Assembly: GCF_012843435.1 (NCBI RefSeq)
Contig: NZ_JABAFC010000014.1
Location: 1-64,000 of the forward strand
From: Psychrobacillus sp. BL-248-WT-3
Lineage (GTDB): Bacteria > Bacillota > Bacilli > Bacillales_A > Planococcaceae
DNA: 64,000 bases
Reading direction: 5' to 3'
Shown here: positions 34,910 through 44,055 of the stretch, in pieces
How positions within the stretch are numbered: the first letter of the stretch is position 1
Layout: every line of letters begins with the position of its first letter
The notes under the pieces: generated by a model
What the model saw: the letters and a program-made list of their open reading frames with translations, nothing else
Database searches by the model: none
What the model was told of the DNA's origin: nothing
Program-made: the position numbers and the translations under genes

Positions 34910-34949
34910 GTGTAAAACTTTTGTTGCTACTTTTTAGTTATCCACATGT

Positions 34950-36170
34950 CTATAACTGAGTGGAGTCCTTTAATGTTAAAGTTAATTCGACTATTTCTCC
35001 TTGACGGTACACCTTGACGTCCAAGCTATCACCAATATCTTTTTCATTATATAGATGCTTTCTAAGATCGATGGAATTCTCCACTTTTTCTCCATCCATT
35101 TCTACGATGACATCATAGGTTTTTATACCAGCAATTGCTGCAGGTGTTCCTTCATATACTTCATCTACAACAACCCCAGTAGTAACTTCTGCAGGTAGTT
35201 TTAAAGTATCTCGTTGATGAAATGCTGGAACATTTGTTAAATCGATAAGTGTAACACCCATAGAAGGTCGAATTACTTTACCATTGACTTCTAAGTCTTC
35301 AATTATAGGCATTGCGGAGTTTACTGGAATCGCCAAGCCTATTCCTTCTATTGTTGACTCAGAGATTTTCATCGAATTGATGCCTATAAGCTGACCGGCT
35401 AAATTAATCAATGCTCCACCACTATTACCCGGGTTAATGGCCGCATCCGTTTGTAAAACTTCTGCTTGCCAATCCACAGTCCCATCTTCATTGATATCCA
35501 CTGGAATAGCACGGTCCGTACCAGAAACTACACCAGTTGTAACTGAACCATAGAAGTCTAAGCCGAGAGGATTACCAATAGCAATAACTGTTTCTCCCTG
35601 CTTTAATGTATCTGAGTTTCCGATCTCTAAAACTGTTTCAATTCCTTTATCGTCTATTTCTAACACGGCTAGATCTGTCCACATGTCACTTCCGACTAAT
35701 TTTGCGTCTGCTTTTACTCCATCCTTTAATGTCACTTCTAATGCTTCTGCACCTGCAATTACATGATGGTTCGTAATGATATATGCTTTTCCGCCTTCTT
35801 TTTTATAGATTACTCCTGAACCAGTGCCAGCCTCCTGCTCCGTGGAACTTTGGCTCCAGAAATTTCTTACGGATTGAATATTAGTAATACCGACTACTCC
35901 CGCCGAGGCTTTTTCTACTGCTCCGGTTACATCCGTAGTAATATCGACGCTTACTTGCTCTGTTTTAGTTGTTTTACTTGTCGTTGCTTCCCCTTCTGTT
36001 TGGGAAGGTAAATTATTTACAACAGAAGGAGTTAAAAACCAAACTAGAAGAGCTCCTACTAGGACTCCTGCTAATCCACTGAAGAAATAACCTATTACTC
36101 CTCTTTTCTTATCCTTATTTCTTACTTTTGGTGGTTCTTGTTCAGGACCATATGAATTATAGTAACCCAT
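34950..36170 (-). CDS. htrC: HtrA-like membrane-anchored serine protease (HtrC/YyxA by position)
   Basis: A 406-residue quality-control protease: one N-terminal transmembrane anchor (about residues 27-50), a Ser/Thr-rich linker, a trypsin-like domain with the triad His (ITNHHVIAG), Asp (WTDLAVLEI) and Ser (NPGNSGGAL), and a C-terminal PDZ domain (about 300-400). The protease faces outside the membrane. The ATG at 36170 (MGYYNSYG) has AAGGGAGA five bases upstream. It follows walJ as yyxA does in B. subtilis, but a terminator lies between them, so it probably has its own promoter, often CssRS-controlled in relatives. Confidence 0.93.
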   Translation of the reverse strand: MGYYNSYGPEQEPPKVRNKDKKRGVIGYFFSGLAGVLVGALLVWFLTPSVVNNLPSQTEGEATTSKTTKTEQVSVDITTDVTGAVEKASAGVVGITNIQSVRNFWSQSSTEQEAGTGSGVIYKKEGGKAYIITNHHVIAGAEALEVTLKDGVKADAKLVGSDMWTDLAVLEIDDKGIETVLEIGNSDTLKQGETVIAIGNPLGLDFYGSVTTGVVSGTDRAIPVDINEDGTVDWQAEVLQTDAAINPGNSGGALINLAGQLIGINSMKISESTIEGIGLAIPVNSAMPIIEDLEVNGKVIRPSMGVTLIDLTNVPAFHQRDTLKLPAEVTTGVVVDEVYEGTPAAIAGIKTYDVIVEMDGEKVENSIDLRKHLYNEKDIGDSLDVKVYRQGEIVELTLTLKDSTQL

Positions 36171-36258
36171 TGCACTCTCCCTTTCATTAAACAATATGTT
36201 CGTATGCTTACTTTACCCACTAAACATTAAAATTAAATGAAAATAATCTAAAATTAAA

Positions 36259-36298
36259 TTAAAAAAAGCTCCAAAAGCTTTTAGGCTCCTGGAACTTT
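36259..36298 (-). terminator. Terminator of the wal operon
   Basis: AAAGTTCCA (36298-36290) pairs with TGGAGCTTT (36273-36265), one G-U, then TTTTAATTT on the minus strand. Confidence 0.7.
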
Positions 36299-36302
36299 AT
36301 AA

Positions 36303-37094
36303 TTATACTAGTACTAATTCAGTTGGCTGATTTGCATCCGTGTCGTGTAAGTGAACATATTCACCTGCGATGATACCACACGATTGTAAGGTTTGGGTAA
36401 CGCTCATTCTTGCTAGGTCCTTCATGTTATTATCCTTGCTAAGATGTGAGAGGTACACATTAGTTGATTTTAAATCAATTACCTCACTCATAGCTACCGC
36501 AGCATCTTCGTTAGAGACATGTCCCACGTCACTTAGTATTCGGCGTTTGACCGACCAAGGATAGCGTCCCATTTGTAGCATACTGACATCATGATTGCTT
36601 TCGAAGACAAAGGCATCTGCTCCTTTAATATGTCCCTTCATGCGATCACTTACATATCCCGTATCTGTAATTAAAACAAGCTTGCGCCCATTTTCATGAA
36701 ATATATAAAACATCGGATCTGCAGCATCATGGGAGACACCAAACGATTGGATATCCATAGAGCCAAACGTTTTCACCGATTCCATATCAAAAGTGAAACG
36801 TTGATCTAAGGGCACCTTTCCAACAAGTGAATCCATTGCTCCCCATGTTTTTTCATTGGCGTATATTGGTACACCATATTTTCTAGCTAATACACCGAGC
36901 CCCTTTATATGATCACTATGCTCGTGAGTAATGAAGATACCAGAAAGATTTTTTATTTCTCTTCCAATTCCTTGAAAGAGCTCGTCCATTTTTTTGCCGC
37001 TTAGGCCTACGTCAACTAAAAAGGAATGCTTCTCGTTTTCTACGTAGATGGCGTTTCCGCTGCTCCCGCTAGCTAATACACTAAACTTCATCAT
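36303..37094 (-). CDS. walJ: Metallo-beta-lactamase-fold hydrolase WalJ (YycJ)
   Basis: A 263-residue cytoplasmic metallo-beta-lactamase-fold protein with the zinc motif [10 protein letters not shown] (about residues 56-65), a later Asp (LITDTGY) and His (LSHLSKDN). WalJ/YycJ is the last gene of the wal operon and is thought to be a nuclease-like enzyme linking cell division and replication. The start is the ATG at 37094 with AAGGAG five bases upstream; the TTG before it is too near. It follows walI after nine bases. Confidence 0.93.
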   Translation of the reverse strand: MMKFSVLASGSSGNAIYVENEKHSFLVDVGLSGKKMDELFQGIGREIKNLSGIFITHEHSDHIKGLGVLARKYGVPIYANEKTWGAMDSLVGKVPLDQRFTFDMESVKTFGSMDIQSFGVSHDAADPMFYIFHENGRKLVLITDTGYVSDRMKGHIKGADAFVFESNHDVSMLQMGRYPWSVKRRILSDVGHVSNEDAAVAMSEVIDLKSTNVYLSHLSKDNNMKDLARMSVTQTLQSCGIIAGEYVHLHDTDANQPTELVLV

Positions 37095-37103
37095 CAAAAC
37101 TCC

Positions 37104-37910
37104 TTATTCTACTGCTGATGAATCTACTTCTGTTGGTATTTCAATAATTCTTCCTTCTACCGCATTTACAAAGTGTTCATCTATAGTTCCGTCCTCACGT
37201 TCCACAAGTATTCGCCAAGTTGGTGCAAATACCTGCGTCTCGGCTTGTTGGACTAATGTAAAATAGCCCAGACTAATATCTGTAACGGTTGAATTGGCAA
37301 CTAGCAAACCTTTGGAATATAGATTTGAAACTGCTTGAATAGTAGGCAATAGATTTTTAGACTCACTATAATCCTCTAAGTTATCTAGGATGGTTTGCTC
37401 ATAGCTTATGAGTTCATTATTCTCATTCCAATAGACTACTAATTTAGCTTTTTGATTGTAATAGACAAGACGATCATTTACTTTTTGAAAAAAAATTGCC
37501 ATACGAGCTTCCTCGTCTATTTTCCACAATCCATATGAAGAACCTTTAAATATATTATCACTGATGAGAGTTTCGATGGAATTCTCTTCGGTTATTGGTA
37601 TAGGTTTTATAAATGTGCCGACTATTTGTGCATCAGGCTTAAATTCAACTGTTTGATTTTCTAATTCTTCTATTTCTTCTGGCTTAAAGTTATGAACACT
37701 ACCAGAAACATAATAGGCTTCTTCCACAGTAACACTAGAAGCTTTTGACACATTAATGTTCTCTACTTTTAGACGTTCCTCTGTCGTGGTAGAGCTTAAA
37801 ACTTCTATATTTTGACCTGCTGTATATCTATTCAAATATAAGGAAAACAAAAAGACATTCAAGATAGAAAAAACAATGATAAAAATAGTCTTCGTTTTAT
37901 TCCAATCCAT
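37104..37910 (-). CDS. walI: WalRK accessory membrane protein WalI (YycI)
   Basis: A 268-residue single-pass membrane protein: short cytoplasmic N terminus MDWNKTKT, one helix (about 9-27) and a large extracytoplasmic YycI domain. With WalH it controls the kinase WalK through contacts of their membrane helices. The ATG at 37910 has AGGAGG eight bases upstream; a GTG three codons earlier overlaps the ribosome site. Its start lies inside the end of walH (14-base overlap), a sign of translational coupling. Confidence 0.94.
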   Translation of the reverse strand: MDWNKTKTIFIIVFSILNVFLFSLYLNRYTAGQNIEVLSSTTTEERLKVENINVSKASSVTVEEAYYVSGSVHNFKPEEIEELENQTVEFKPDAQIVGTFIKPIPITEENSIETLISDNIFKGSSYGLWKIDEEARMAIFFQKVNDRLVYYNQKAKLVVYWNENNELISYEQTILDNLEDYSESKNLLPTIQAVSNLYSKGLLVANSTVTDISLGYFTLVQQAETQVFAPTWRILVEREDGTIDEHFVNAVEGRIIEIPTEVDSSAVE

Positions 37911-39252
37911 AGGTGCCACCTCCTATAGTTTCTGGAGATAGTCTTAACCATGATCCATTAACTTGATAATACCAAGAGGGCACCAAAGTAAATAAAGGTT
38001 GGTCTTCGTCTTTGGATATATAATAGCCTTGTACTAAATCCTCTATTAAAGAGACTTGTGAATTTGGGGCTAAGCTAAGTAATTCATATGCATTTTGACC
38101 GGAAGGTAACTCTAAATCAGTGGAAGTTATCGGTAGAGCATTTAACGTGTAATACGGTCTATTGTAACGATAAACTCTATTACTTCCCCAAACTTGAACT
38201 ATTTCTGTAGTCAACATATCCTTACTGAATACAGGCAACCCATCAAAATACAGTTGATAATTTACTTGACTCGCATTCTTATTCATTCTACTAAATCGAT
38301 AATCATCAGTCCAACCGTCATGCTCATTTACAAAGCTTAAGCTATTATATAAAAGTTCCGATGATTTACCAAGAAATTCACCTTCTGATGCTGGATGAAC
38401 GTAGCTTAACCTTTTAGAAATAGGGTCTACAGTCATTAATGCGTTATCATCCGTATATTGTTCTCCTGATCCTACTGGGTTACTTCGCCGAACAACTAAA
38501 CTTGGTATATTAAAAAGGGCATCTTTGAACCTATTCGTATCAATCTCTTCCACTAAATAAGTATATTGAACAACCTTTTCAGGGTTACTTGTAGTATATA
38601 AGGATAATTTGCCTTCTCTTACGATTTCTTTATATTCCAGCATAGCATTGGAAGTCTTGACCATACGCTCAGAGAAACCAAAGATATCTTCCTTCGTCAC
38701 ATTTGCCGTATAGATTTTATTCAAGGTGGTGCTTATGAAATACAAAGTAGCCCCTTGATCAGATTCCTTTTCCTCTACTCTTTGGTCCACACTTTTCGAG
38801 GACCAATCTATAACTAGACGATTAAAAGAAGAGTTAGGAAAGATAGGATCTAAAAACTTTAAAATCGAACTATAAGATTCTATCGGTATATCTGCTTGAA
38901 AAAACAATGTACTCGTATATGGCTTGTTGATTAATTCATTTACCTGCCCCGCATTCGTATTATTACTATACAGTTTCACCGTTTCAATCTCCCAATTTTT
39001 CATGGGATTTATAACATTATTGATATCTACGATCGAATAGGAGCCTCTTAGATTTTCGGGTTGACTAATCAGCAAACGATACGGTTTTATAACATCTTCC
39101 ATCTTCTTCTTCTCTGCAATCGATATATTAACGACAGGTGGTTCAGTAGTATCATATTTTGGTGAATAGGTCCAAATCGTAAAGGTAAGTGTAAGACTAA
39201 GCAGTATTAGTAATAATAAAATAATAGATTTTACTGGTTCAATATACTTCAA
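37897..39252 (-). CDS. walH: WalRK accessory membrane protein WalH (YycH)
   Basis: A 451-residue single-pass membrane protein with an N-terminal helix (about residues 9-27) and an extracytoplasmic YycH domain made of several lobes. Together with WalI it restrains WalK activity in B. subtilis. I prefer the TTG start at 39252-39250, which overlaps the walK stop as TTGA and has AAGGTG seven bases upstream; a GTG two codons earlier is too near the ribosome site. The protein is diverged but clearly defined by its place between walK and walI. Confidence 0.93.
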   Translation of the reverse strand: MKYIEPVKSIILLLLILLSLTLTFTIWTYSPKYDTTEPPVVNISIAEKKKMEDVIKPYRLLISQPENLRGSYSIVDINNVINPMKNWEIETVKLYSNNTNAGQVNELINKPYTSTLFFQADIPIESYSSILKFLDPIFPNSSFNRLVIDWSSKSVDQRVEEKESDQGATLYFISTTLNKIYTANVTKEDIFGFSERMVKTSNAMLEYKEIVREGKLSLYTTSNPEKVVQYTYLVEEIDTNRFKDALFNIPSLVVRRSNPVGSGEQYTDDNALMTVDPISKRLSYVHPASEGEFLGKSSELLYNSLSFVNEHDGWTDDYRFSRMNKNASQVNYQLYFDGLPVFSKDMLTTEIVQVWGSNRVYRYNRPYYTLNALPITSTDLELPSGQNAYELLSLAPNSQVSLIEDLVQGYYISKDEDQPLFTLVPSWYYQVNGSWLRLSPETIGGGTYGLE

Positions 39253-41066
39253 TCCCACTCACCTTCTTCATCCAACAGTATTTCTAAAGTAAAGAATATA
39301 GTAGTTCCATGACCTTCTTCACTTTCTGCCCAAATCTTACCTCCATGGGCTTCAATCATTTCCCGGGCAATGGCTAGGCCAAGCCCTGTCCCTCCCATTG
39401 AACGGGCTCTAGCCCGGTCTACTCGATAAAAACGATCGAAAATGCGATTTACATTTTCAGAAGGTATTCCCATACCATCATCTGATATCATCACTTGTAA
39501 CCACTCATCTTTGACTGCTATGCCAAATCGAATATTCCCTCCATCTGGGGAATACTTTAACGCATTCGATATAATATTATCGATTACTTGAGTTAACTTA
39601 TCTGTATCAATGTCTACATAGTACGGCGTATCTGGAAGCATACGTTGGAACGTAACATTTTGTGATTTAGACAGTTCAAAACGATCAATAATACGATTGA
39701 AAAATAGATTAAAATTAACGATTTCTCTATTCAAATCATAGTCACGACTATCCATCTTAGACAATTGTAGTAAGTCATTTACCAATCGAATCATTCGTTG
39801 GGTCTCCGTTTGCGTAACCATTAGAAATGACGGTGCTATCTCCTCATCCTTCCATGCTCCATCCGCTAGTGCCTCCAAATAACTGCTCATAGTAGTTAAA
39901 GGAGTTCGAAGTTCATGCGATACATTAGCTACAAACTCTCGACGTTCCATATCAATCTTCTCTTGCTCGGTATTGTCATGTAAAACAGCGATTAAACCAT
40001 TTACGAAACCAGTTTCTTTTTGGATAACTGAAAAGTTCGCACGAAGTATATATGGTCGTTCCTGGGTACTGAAATCTAAATTCATGGATTCCTTTGAATG
40101 AATGAGATCTTCGAAGGAATGAATGCTATCAATGCCAAGCACTGAAATAATAGGCCTGTTGAGAACCATTTCTCTTGGTATGCGCAAGAGCCTTAGGGCA
40201 GGATCATTGATCAAAATAACTCTACCCTTTCGATCAGTGGCTATTACTCCATCCGTCATATTAGTTAAAACAGAGGCAAGTTTCCTACGCTCAGCTTCTG
40301 TAGTCGACTGGGATTCTTGCAGCCTATTTGTTAGATGATTAAATGCATGTGCTAACTGACCGATTTCATCATTTCCATAAACTCTTACCTTACGAGAAAA
40401 GTTGCCCTTAGACATAGCCTGTGCTTGTTTCCTCATCTCCGATATAGGTCTTGTAATCGTTTGTGCTATAAGAATACCTAGTACAATTGTGATTACAAGG
40501 GCTACTGCCGTACCCACTGCGAGGATTTGGTTTATTTCGTTCATTTGACCAAATACATTTTCAATATTCGATTCAATATAAAGAGTTCCAATTACCTCAC
40601 CCTGTGAAATAATTGGCGTTACTAATATCCATACACGTTCTCCTGATTTAGAGGCGATGCTATCAAAATCTTCTTCTGCCGTGATAGATTTATGGACTAG
40701 CTCATCTAACGACTTTTGTCCAACGATTGCTTGGTTGTTCGAATCTGAGGTAGCTCGTATTTGATATTTCGCATCGATTACTCGAACTTCTTTAATATCA
40801 TCAGAATTAAGACCATTCAAAATAGAACGTAAGCTTTGTTCTAATGTTTGGTCTTCTTCTACCCGTATTTTAACAAGTTCTTCTCTTGCACTAAACTCTA
40901 ATACACCAACGCGATCCTTAACAGATTGTTGAAAGTTTTCTTTTAATGTATGCTCCAATCCCTTGACAAAATATAGACCAATTATTTGCATAGCTATTAA
41001 AATCAGTAAAACATAAATCAACACAATCTTTACATGAACTGATTTAAAGTAACCAACCTTATGCAT
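39249..41066 (-). CDS. walK: Essential cell-wall sensor histidine kinase WalK
   Basis: A 605-residue kinase with helices at about 13-34 and 184-203 enclosing an extracytoplasmic PAS/PDC-like sensor, then HAMP (204-255), PAS (260-370), HisKA with phospho-acceptor His384 (FVANVSHELRTPL) and HATPase (about 490-600, NALKYSP, DDGMGIP, GTGLGLAI). It phosphorylates WalR to adjust autolysin production to wall growth. It begins four bases after walR and ends inside walH. A Noc-box-like sequence lies in its coding region. Confidence 0.97.
   Translation of the reverse strand: MHKVGYFKSVHVKIVLIYVLLILIAMQIIGLYFVKGLEHTLKENFQQSVKDRVGVLEFSAREELVKIRVEEDQTLEQSLRSILNGLNSDDIKEVRVIDAKYQIRATSDSNNQAIVGQKSLDELVHKSITAEEDFDSIASKSGERVWILVTPIISQGEVIGTLYIESNIENVFGQMNEINQILAVGTAVALVITIVLGILIAQTITRPISEMRKQAQAMSKGNFSRKVRVYGNDEIGQLAHAFNHLTNRLQESQSTTEAERRKLASVLTNMTDGVIATDRKGRVILINDPALRLLRIPREMVLNRPIISVLGIDSIHSFEDLIHSKESMNLDFSTQERPYILRANFSVIQKETGFVNGLIAVLHDNTEQEKIDMERREFVANVSHELRTPLTTMSSYLEALADGAWKDEEIAPSFLMVTQTETQRMIRLVNDLLQLSKMDSRDYDLNREIVNFNLFFNRIIDRFELSKSQNVTFQRMLPDTPYYVDIDTDKLTQVIDNIISNALKYSPDGGNIRFGIAVKDEWLQVMISDDGMGIPSENVNRIFDRFYRVDRARARSMGGTGLGLAIAREMIEAHGGKIWAESEEGHGTTIFFTLEILLDEEGEWD
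39358..39371. other. Noc-box-like sequence in walK
   Basis: ATTTCCCGGGCAAT matches 13 of 14 positions of the Noc-binding sequence ATTTCCCGGGAAAT. noc itself is present in the window. Confidence 0.5.
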
Positions 41067-41070
41067 CGAA

Positions 41071-41775
41071 TTACTCCTGCTCAGGACTTCTTAAATAGTA
41101 ACCAACGCCTCGTCTAGTTACAATCCAGTTTGGATGACTAGGATTATCTTCAATTTTCTCACGTAAACGTCTGATTGTAACATCTACAGTACGGACATCA
41201 CCAAAATAATCATAACCCCAAACTGTTTGTAATAGATGTTCCCTTGTCATTACTTGTCCAATATGTTTAGAAAGATAATGTAAGAGTTCAAACTCACGGT
41301 GAGTCAATTCAATTGTTTCATCTCTTTTTAATACCAAATAAGCATCCGGTTGGATAGTTAGTGGACCAATAGTAATGTCATTAGTAACTACTTCATTATC
41401 TTCTTGAATGGTTTGGTGTCTTCTCATGTTAGCTTTAACTCGAGCTATTAACTCTCTTGTACTAAATGGCTTTGTTACATAATCATCTGCACCTAGCTCT
41501 AACCCTAAGACCTTATCTATCTCTGAGTCTTTAGCAGTTAGCATTATGATAGGAAAGCTAAAGCGTTTACGAATTTCTCTACAAACTTCCATTCCATCTC
41601 TGTTGGGTAACATTATGTCTAACAGCATGAGATCTGGTTGAATCTCGTCTACTTTTTTCAATGCATCATCGCCATCATATGCACAGAAAACCTGATAGCC
41701 CTCTTTTTTCAAATTAAATTGTAGTATGTCAGCAATCGGCTTTTCATCATCCACTACTAGTATTTTTTTACTCAC
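41071..41775 (-). CDS. walR: Essential cell-wall response regulator WalR
   Basis: A 234-residue OmpR-family regulator: receiver domain with D9-D10, phospho-acceptor D53, Thr in MLTAKD and the Lys-Pro (VTKPFSTRE), then a winged-helix domain (about 130-230). It controls cell-wall hydrolase and related genes and is essential in Bacillus and Staphylococcus. It starts at a GTG with AAGGGG upstream and heads the walRKHIJ operon. Motifs and length are standard. Confidence 0.98.
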   Translation of the reverse strand: MSKKILVVDDEKPIADILQFNLKKEGYQVFCAYDGDDALKKVDEIQPDLMLLDIMLPNRDGMEVCREIRKRFSFPIIMLTAKDSEIDKVLGLELGADDYVTKPFSTRELIARVKANMRRHQTIQEDNEVVTNDITIGPLTIQPDAYLVLKRDETIELTHREFELLHYLSKHIGQVMTREHLLQTVWGYDYFGDVRTVDVTIRRLREKIEDNPSHPNWIVTRRGVGYYLRSPEQE

Positions 41776-41806
41776 TTGTTAAACCCCTTTCGCCCTTTTC
41801 TGCTAT

Positions 41807-41835
41807 ATTTTAATCAAATACATTACTTTAAACAA
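41807..41835 (-). promoter_or_regulatory. Possible promoter of the walRKHIJ operon
   Basis: TTGTTT (41835-41830), 17-base spacer, TAAAAT (41812-41807), about 30 bases before the GTG of walR. Confidence 0.45.
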
Positions 41836-41941
41836 TTAATATATCATTACTCTATCATTCTTTTACTCTCCTTGCATCATTAAAGAAGTGAGAAAAAATG
41901 AGGGTAGAAATTGAAAGTTTAAGGTCGAGCTTTGTCGAAAT

Positions 41942-41955
41942 ATTTCCCAGGAAAT
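41942..41955. other. Noc-box-like sequence upstream of walR
   Basis: ATTTCCCAGGAAAT matches 13 of 14 positions of the Noc-binding sequence and is non-coding, between walR and the M23 peptidase gene. Confidence 0.55.
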
Positions 41956-42028
41956 TTAATTCTTTCCTAATTCAATATTTCACAATACATAAAAAGACAG
42001 CCGGCTAGCGACTGTCTCTAACTTATAT

Positions 42029-43504
42029 TTATTTTAACACAGATAAGGGGTCAATCGTAACTCCGTCCTTCTTCACTTCAAAATGCAAGTGAGTTCCTGT
42101 GGAGCGTCCTGTATTCCCCATAACGCCTAGTTTTGAGCCTTGTGGCACTACATCTCCCACACTTACACTAACTGAGGAGAGATGAGCATACGTCGTTTTA
42201 TACCCATTTTTATGATTAACGATTACACGATTACCGTATGTACCATCCCAACCAGCAGCTTCAACTACTCCATTATCTGCAGCTTTAATATTAAATCCAC
42301 TTGGTCGAGCAATATCAATACCTTCATGCTTACGTCCCCAACGGTAACCCATTTTACTAGAAATGTAGCCACCTTCTGCTGGCCATGCAAACACTCCAGA
42401 ACCACGTGATGGAATCACTTTTGTTCCCTTTAATACAACATGTTCCTTAGGTTGCTCTAAAATCGTTTCATTTGAAAGTGATTGGCCAATTTCTACACCA
42501 TTCTCTTGACGAATCAAATAAGTCGCCACTCGTTTTCCATCGGCACCTTCTTGCTTCACTTTTGTATCACCTTTGAACATCTCATCTGTTTCTATTACTT
42601 GTTTAGTATGAGGTACAGTTTCCTCTACCTTTTTCTCATAAACTACTTCCATATTTATAAGTGGTTTAAGTACAGTGACATTAAGCTCTTGATTTATCTG
42701 TAAGACACTTGTATCTGTAAGTCCTGGATTGATCGTTAATAATTCCGCTGAGGTTAAATTAAATTTACTTGCAATATTACCAAGTACGTCACCAGCTGAA
42801 ACTTTATAGGTTTCTTGCTCTAAAGTTCCTTCTAAAAGAAGCTTAACTGCTTCATCAGCAGATACAACCTTTTCGGGTGTCACATCTACCGTAACCCCTG
42901 AGACTTCTTGTTTTAAAATTAAATCTACAATTCTAGTTTCGCCAGTTTGTAATTCGGGTAAGCTATCTGTAACACTTTTTCTAGCTTCCAATGTGGCTAG
43001 CTCTTCTTCTGTGATAAACTGAAGTTTTAATTTTTTAATAACTTCATGGTATGTTGCAATGTCTTTGACGTAGACTGCCATCTCGTCATTGACAGATAAG
43101 GCAAACGCGGTTGCTTCCACTTCTATTAAATCGTTAAGCTTTTGCAATGTTGTTTCATCGTTTGTTGAGGGAGTATAAACTTGTTCAGTAATAACCTTTA
43201 GGTTATTGCCTGCTTGTAGTTGAAGACCGTCATATTGGGAGCTACTCTCTTGCACTTTTTTATCAAAAAGCTTTTCCATTTCCGTTTTATCGGAAATAGC
43301 CCCAATATACTGACCTTCTGCATATATATGATAAATTTCTTTTAAAGCCTTATTATCCTCTTCATTAGCAAATGCCATATTAAAAGTTAGAGATGACATA
43401 AGTAATACCATTATAGTAGCTTTTTTCACTACATTTGATTTTCTGTTTGAAAGAACAGTGAAGTTTTGACCCTCTTGTTCCTCATTCTTACTATTCCAAA
43501 GCAT
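42029..43504 (-). CDS. Membrane-anchored LysM-G5-M23 peptidoglycan endopeptidase
   Basis: A 491-residue exported protein: a hydrophobic N-terminal segment (about residues 25-45), a region of unknown fold, a LysM module (about 235-280, YKVSAGDVLGNIASKFNL), a G5 domain (about 285-360, with VVYEKKVEETVPH) and a C-terminal M23 peptidase domain with zinc ligands in HEGIDIA and THLHFEV. It should cut peptide cross-links of peptidoglycan. It lies just upstream of the wal operon and could be in the WalR regulon, which is inference. The ATG has AAGGAG eight bases upstream. Confidence 0.9.
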   Translation of the reverse strand: MLWNSKNEEQEGQNFTVLSNRKSNVVKKATIMVLLMSSLTFNMAFANEEDNKALKEIYHIYAEGQYIGAISDKTEMEKLFDKKVQESSSQYDGLQLQAGNNLKVITEQVYTPSTNDETTLQKLNDLIEVEATAFALSVNDEMAVYVKDIATYHEVIKKLKLQFITEEELATLEARKSVTDSLPELQTGETRIVDLILKQEVSGVTVDVTPEKVVSADEAVKLLLEGTLEQETYKVSAGDVLGNIASKFNLTSAELLTINPGLTDTSVLQINQELNVTVLKPLINMEVVYEKKVEETVPHTKQVIETDEMFKGDTKVKQEGADGKRVATYLIRQENGVEIGQSLSNETILEQPKEHVVLKGTKVIPSRGSGVFAWPAEGGYISSKMGYRWGRKHEGIDIARPSGFNIKAADNGVVEAAGWDGTYGNRVIVNHKNGYKTTYAHLSSVSVSVGDVVPQGSKLGVMGNTGRSTGTHLHFEVKKDGVTIDPLSVLK

Positions 43505-44007
43505 GATAAAGCTCCTTCCAAACCTATTTAAGTTGCTAGTGCAAATTTTACACTATCTTAATTTAACATATTTGAAATAGTGAAGTGTAGGAATAGTCTA
43601 TCTTGTAAAGAAAATGTATTTTTAAATCCATTATTTTCTATTTTTACATTTTAGTTGTTATATTTAATCATTTTTATAGGTTTTAATCCTATGTTTTTAA
43701 GAATTTCCTCCAGTAAATTCTTATTTATACATATTACTATTGGTGCCTCTGTTATATTTGTAATAATTTGATAAATTTCAGACACCTATAGCTTTGTATA
43801 TGAAGAGAATCAAATGGATAGACATGAATATCTTGTAAATCCATTTCTAGCTATTGGCCACTTTTCCAATTATATTGTTAGACAGTTTATATATATTACT
43901 TAGACCTGGTTTCTTACAGAGAGAATAGGTCTTACATTCAGATGAATAGAAGGCAATTTACTGGGATAAATCTTTGTTTGTCGGTGAAAATTCTTAAAAT
44001 TATTTCA
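43505..44007. other. About 500 bases without a gene between purA and the M23 gene
   Basis: A perfect hairpin TAAGAATTT-N8-AAATTCTTA at 43698-43723 is the clearest structure; its loop is CCTCCAGT (GGAGG on the minus strand). A small ATAGG/CCTAT hairpin followed by five T lies just before it on the plus strand. No gene or good promoter was recognised. Confidence 0.4.
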
Positions 44008-44041
44008 CATAAAAAGCCGCCAAGTTTTCATTGGCGGCTTT
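44008..44041 (-). terminator. Terminator of purA
   Basis: Perfect arms AAAGCCGCCAA and TTGGCGGCTTT (44041-44013) followed on the minus strand by TTTATG. Confidence 0.88.
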
Positions 44042-44055
44042 CATTTCACTTATAA

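Larger units (their letters stand above)
34531..34946. promoter_or_regulatory. DnaA-box cluster
   Basis: Four perfect TTATCCACA boxes occur at 34576-34584 (+), 34669-34677 (-), 34842-34850 (+) and 34938-34946 (+). One-mismatch boxes are at 34531-34539, 34584-34592, 34597-34605 and 34821-34829. The density within 416 bases is far above chance and resembles the DnaA-box clusters outside oriC in B. subtilis. Confidence 0.8.
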
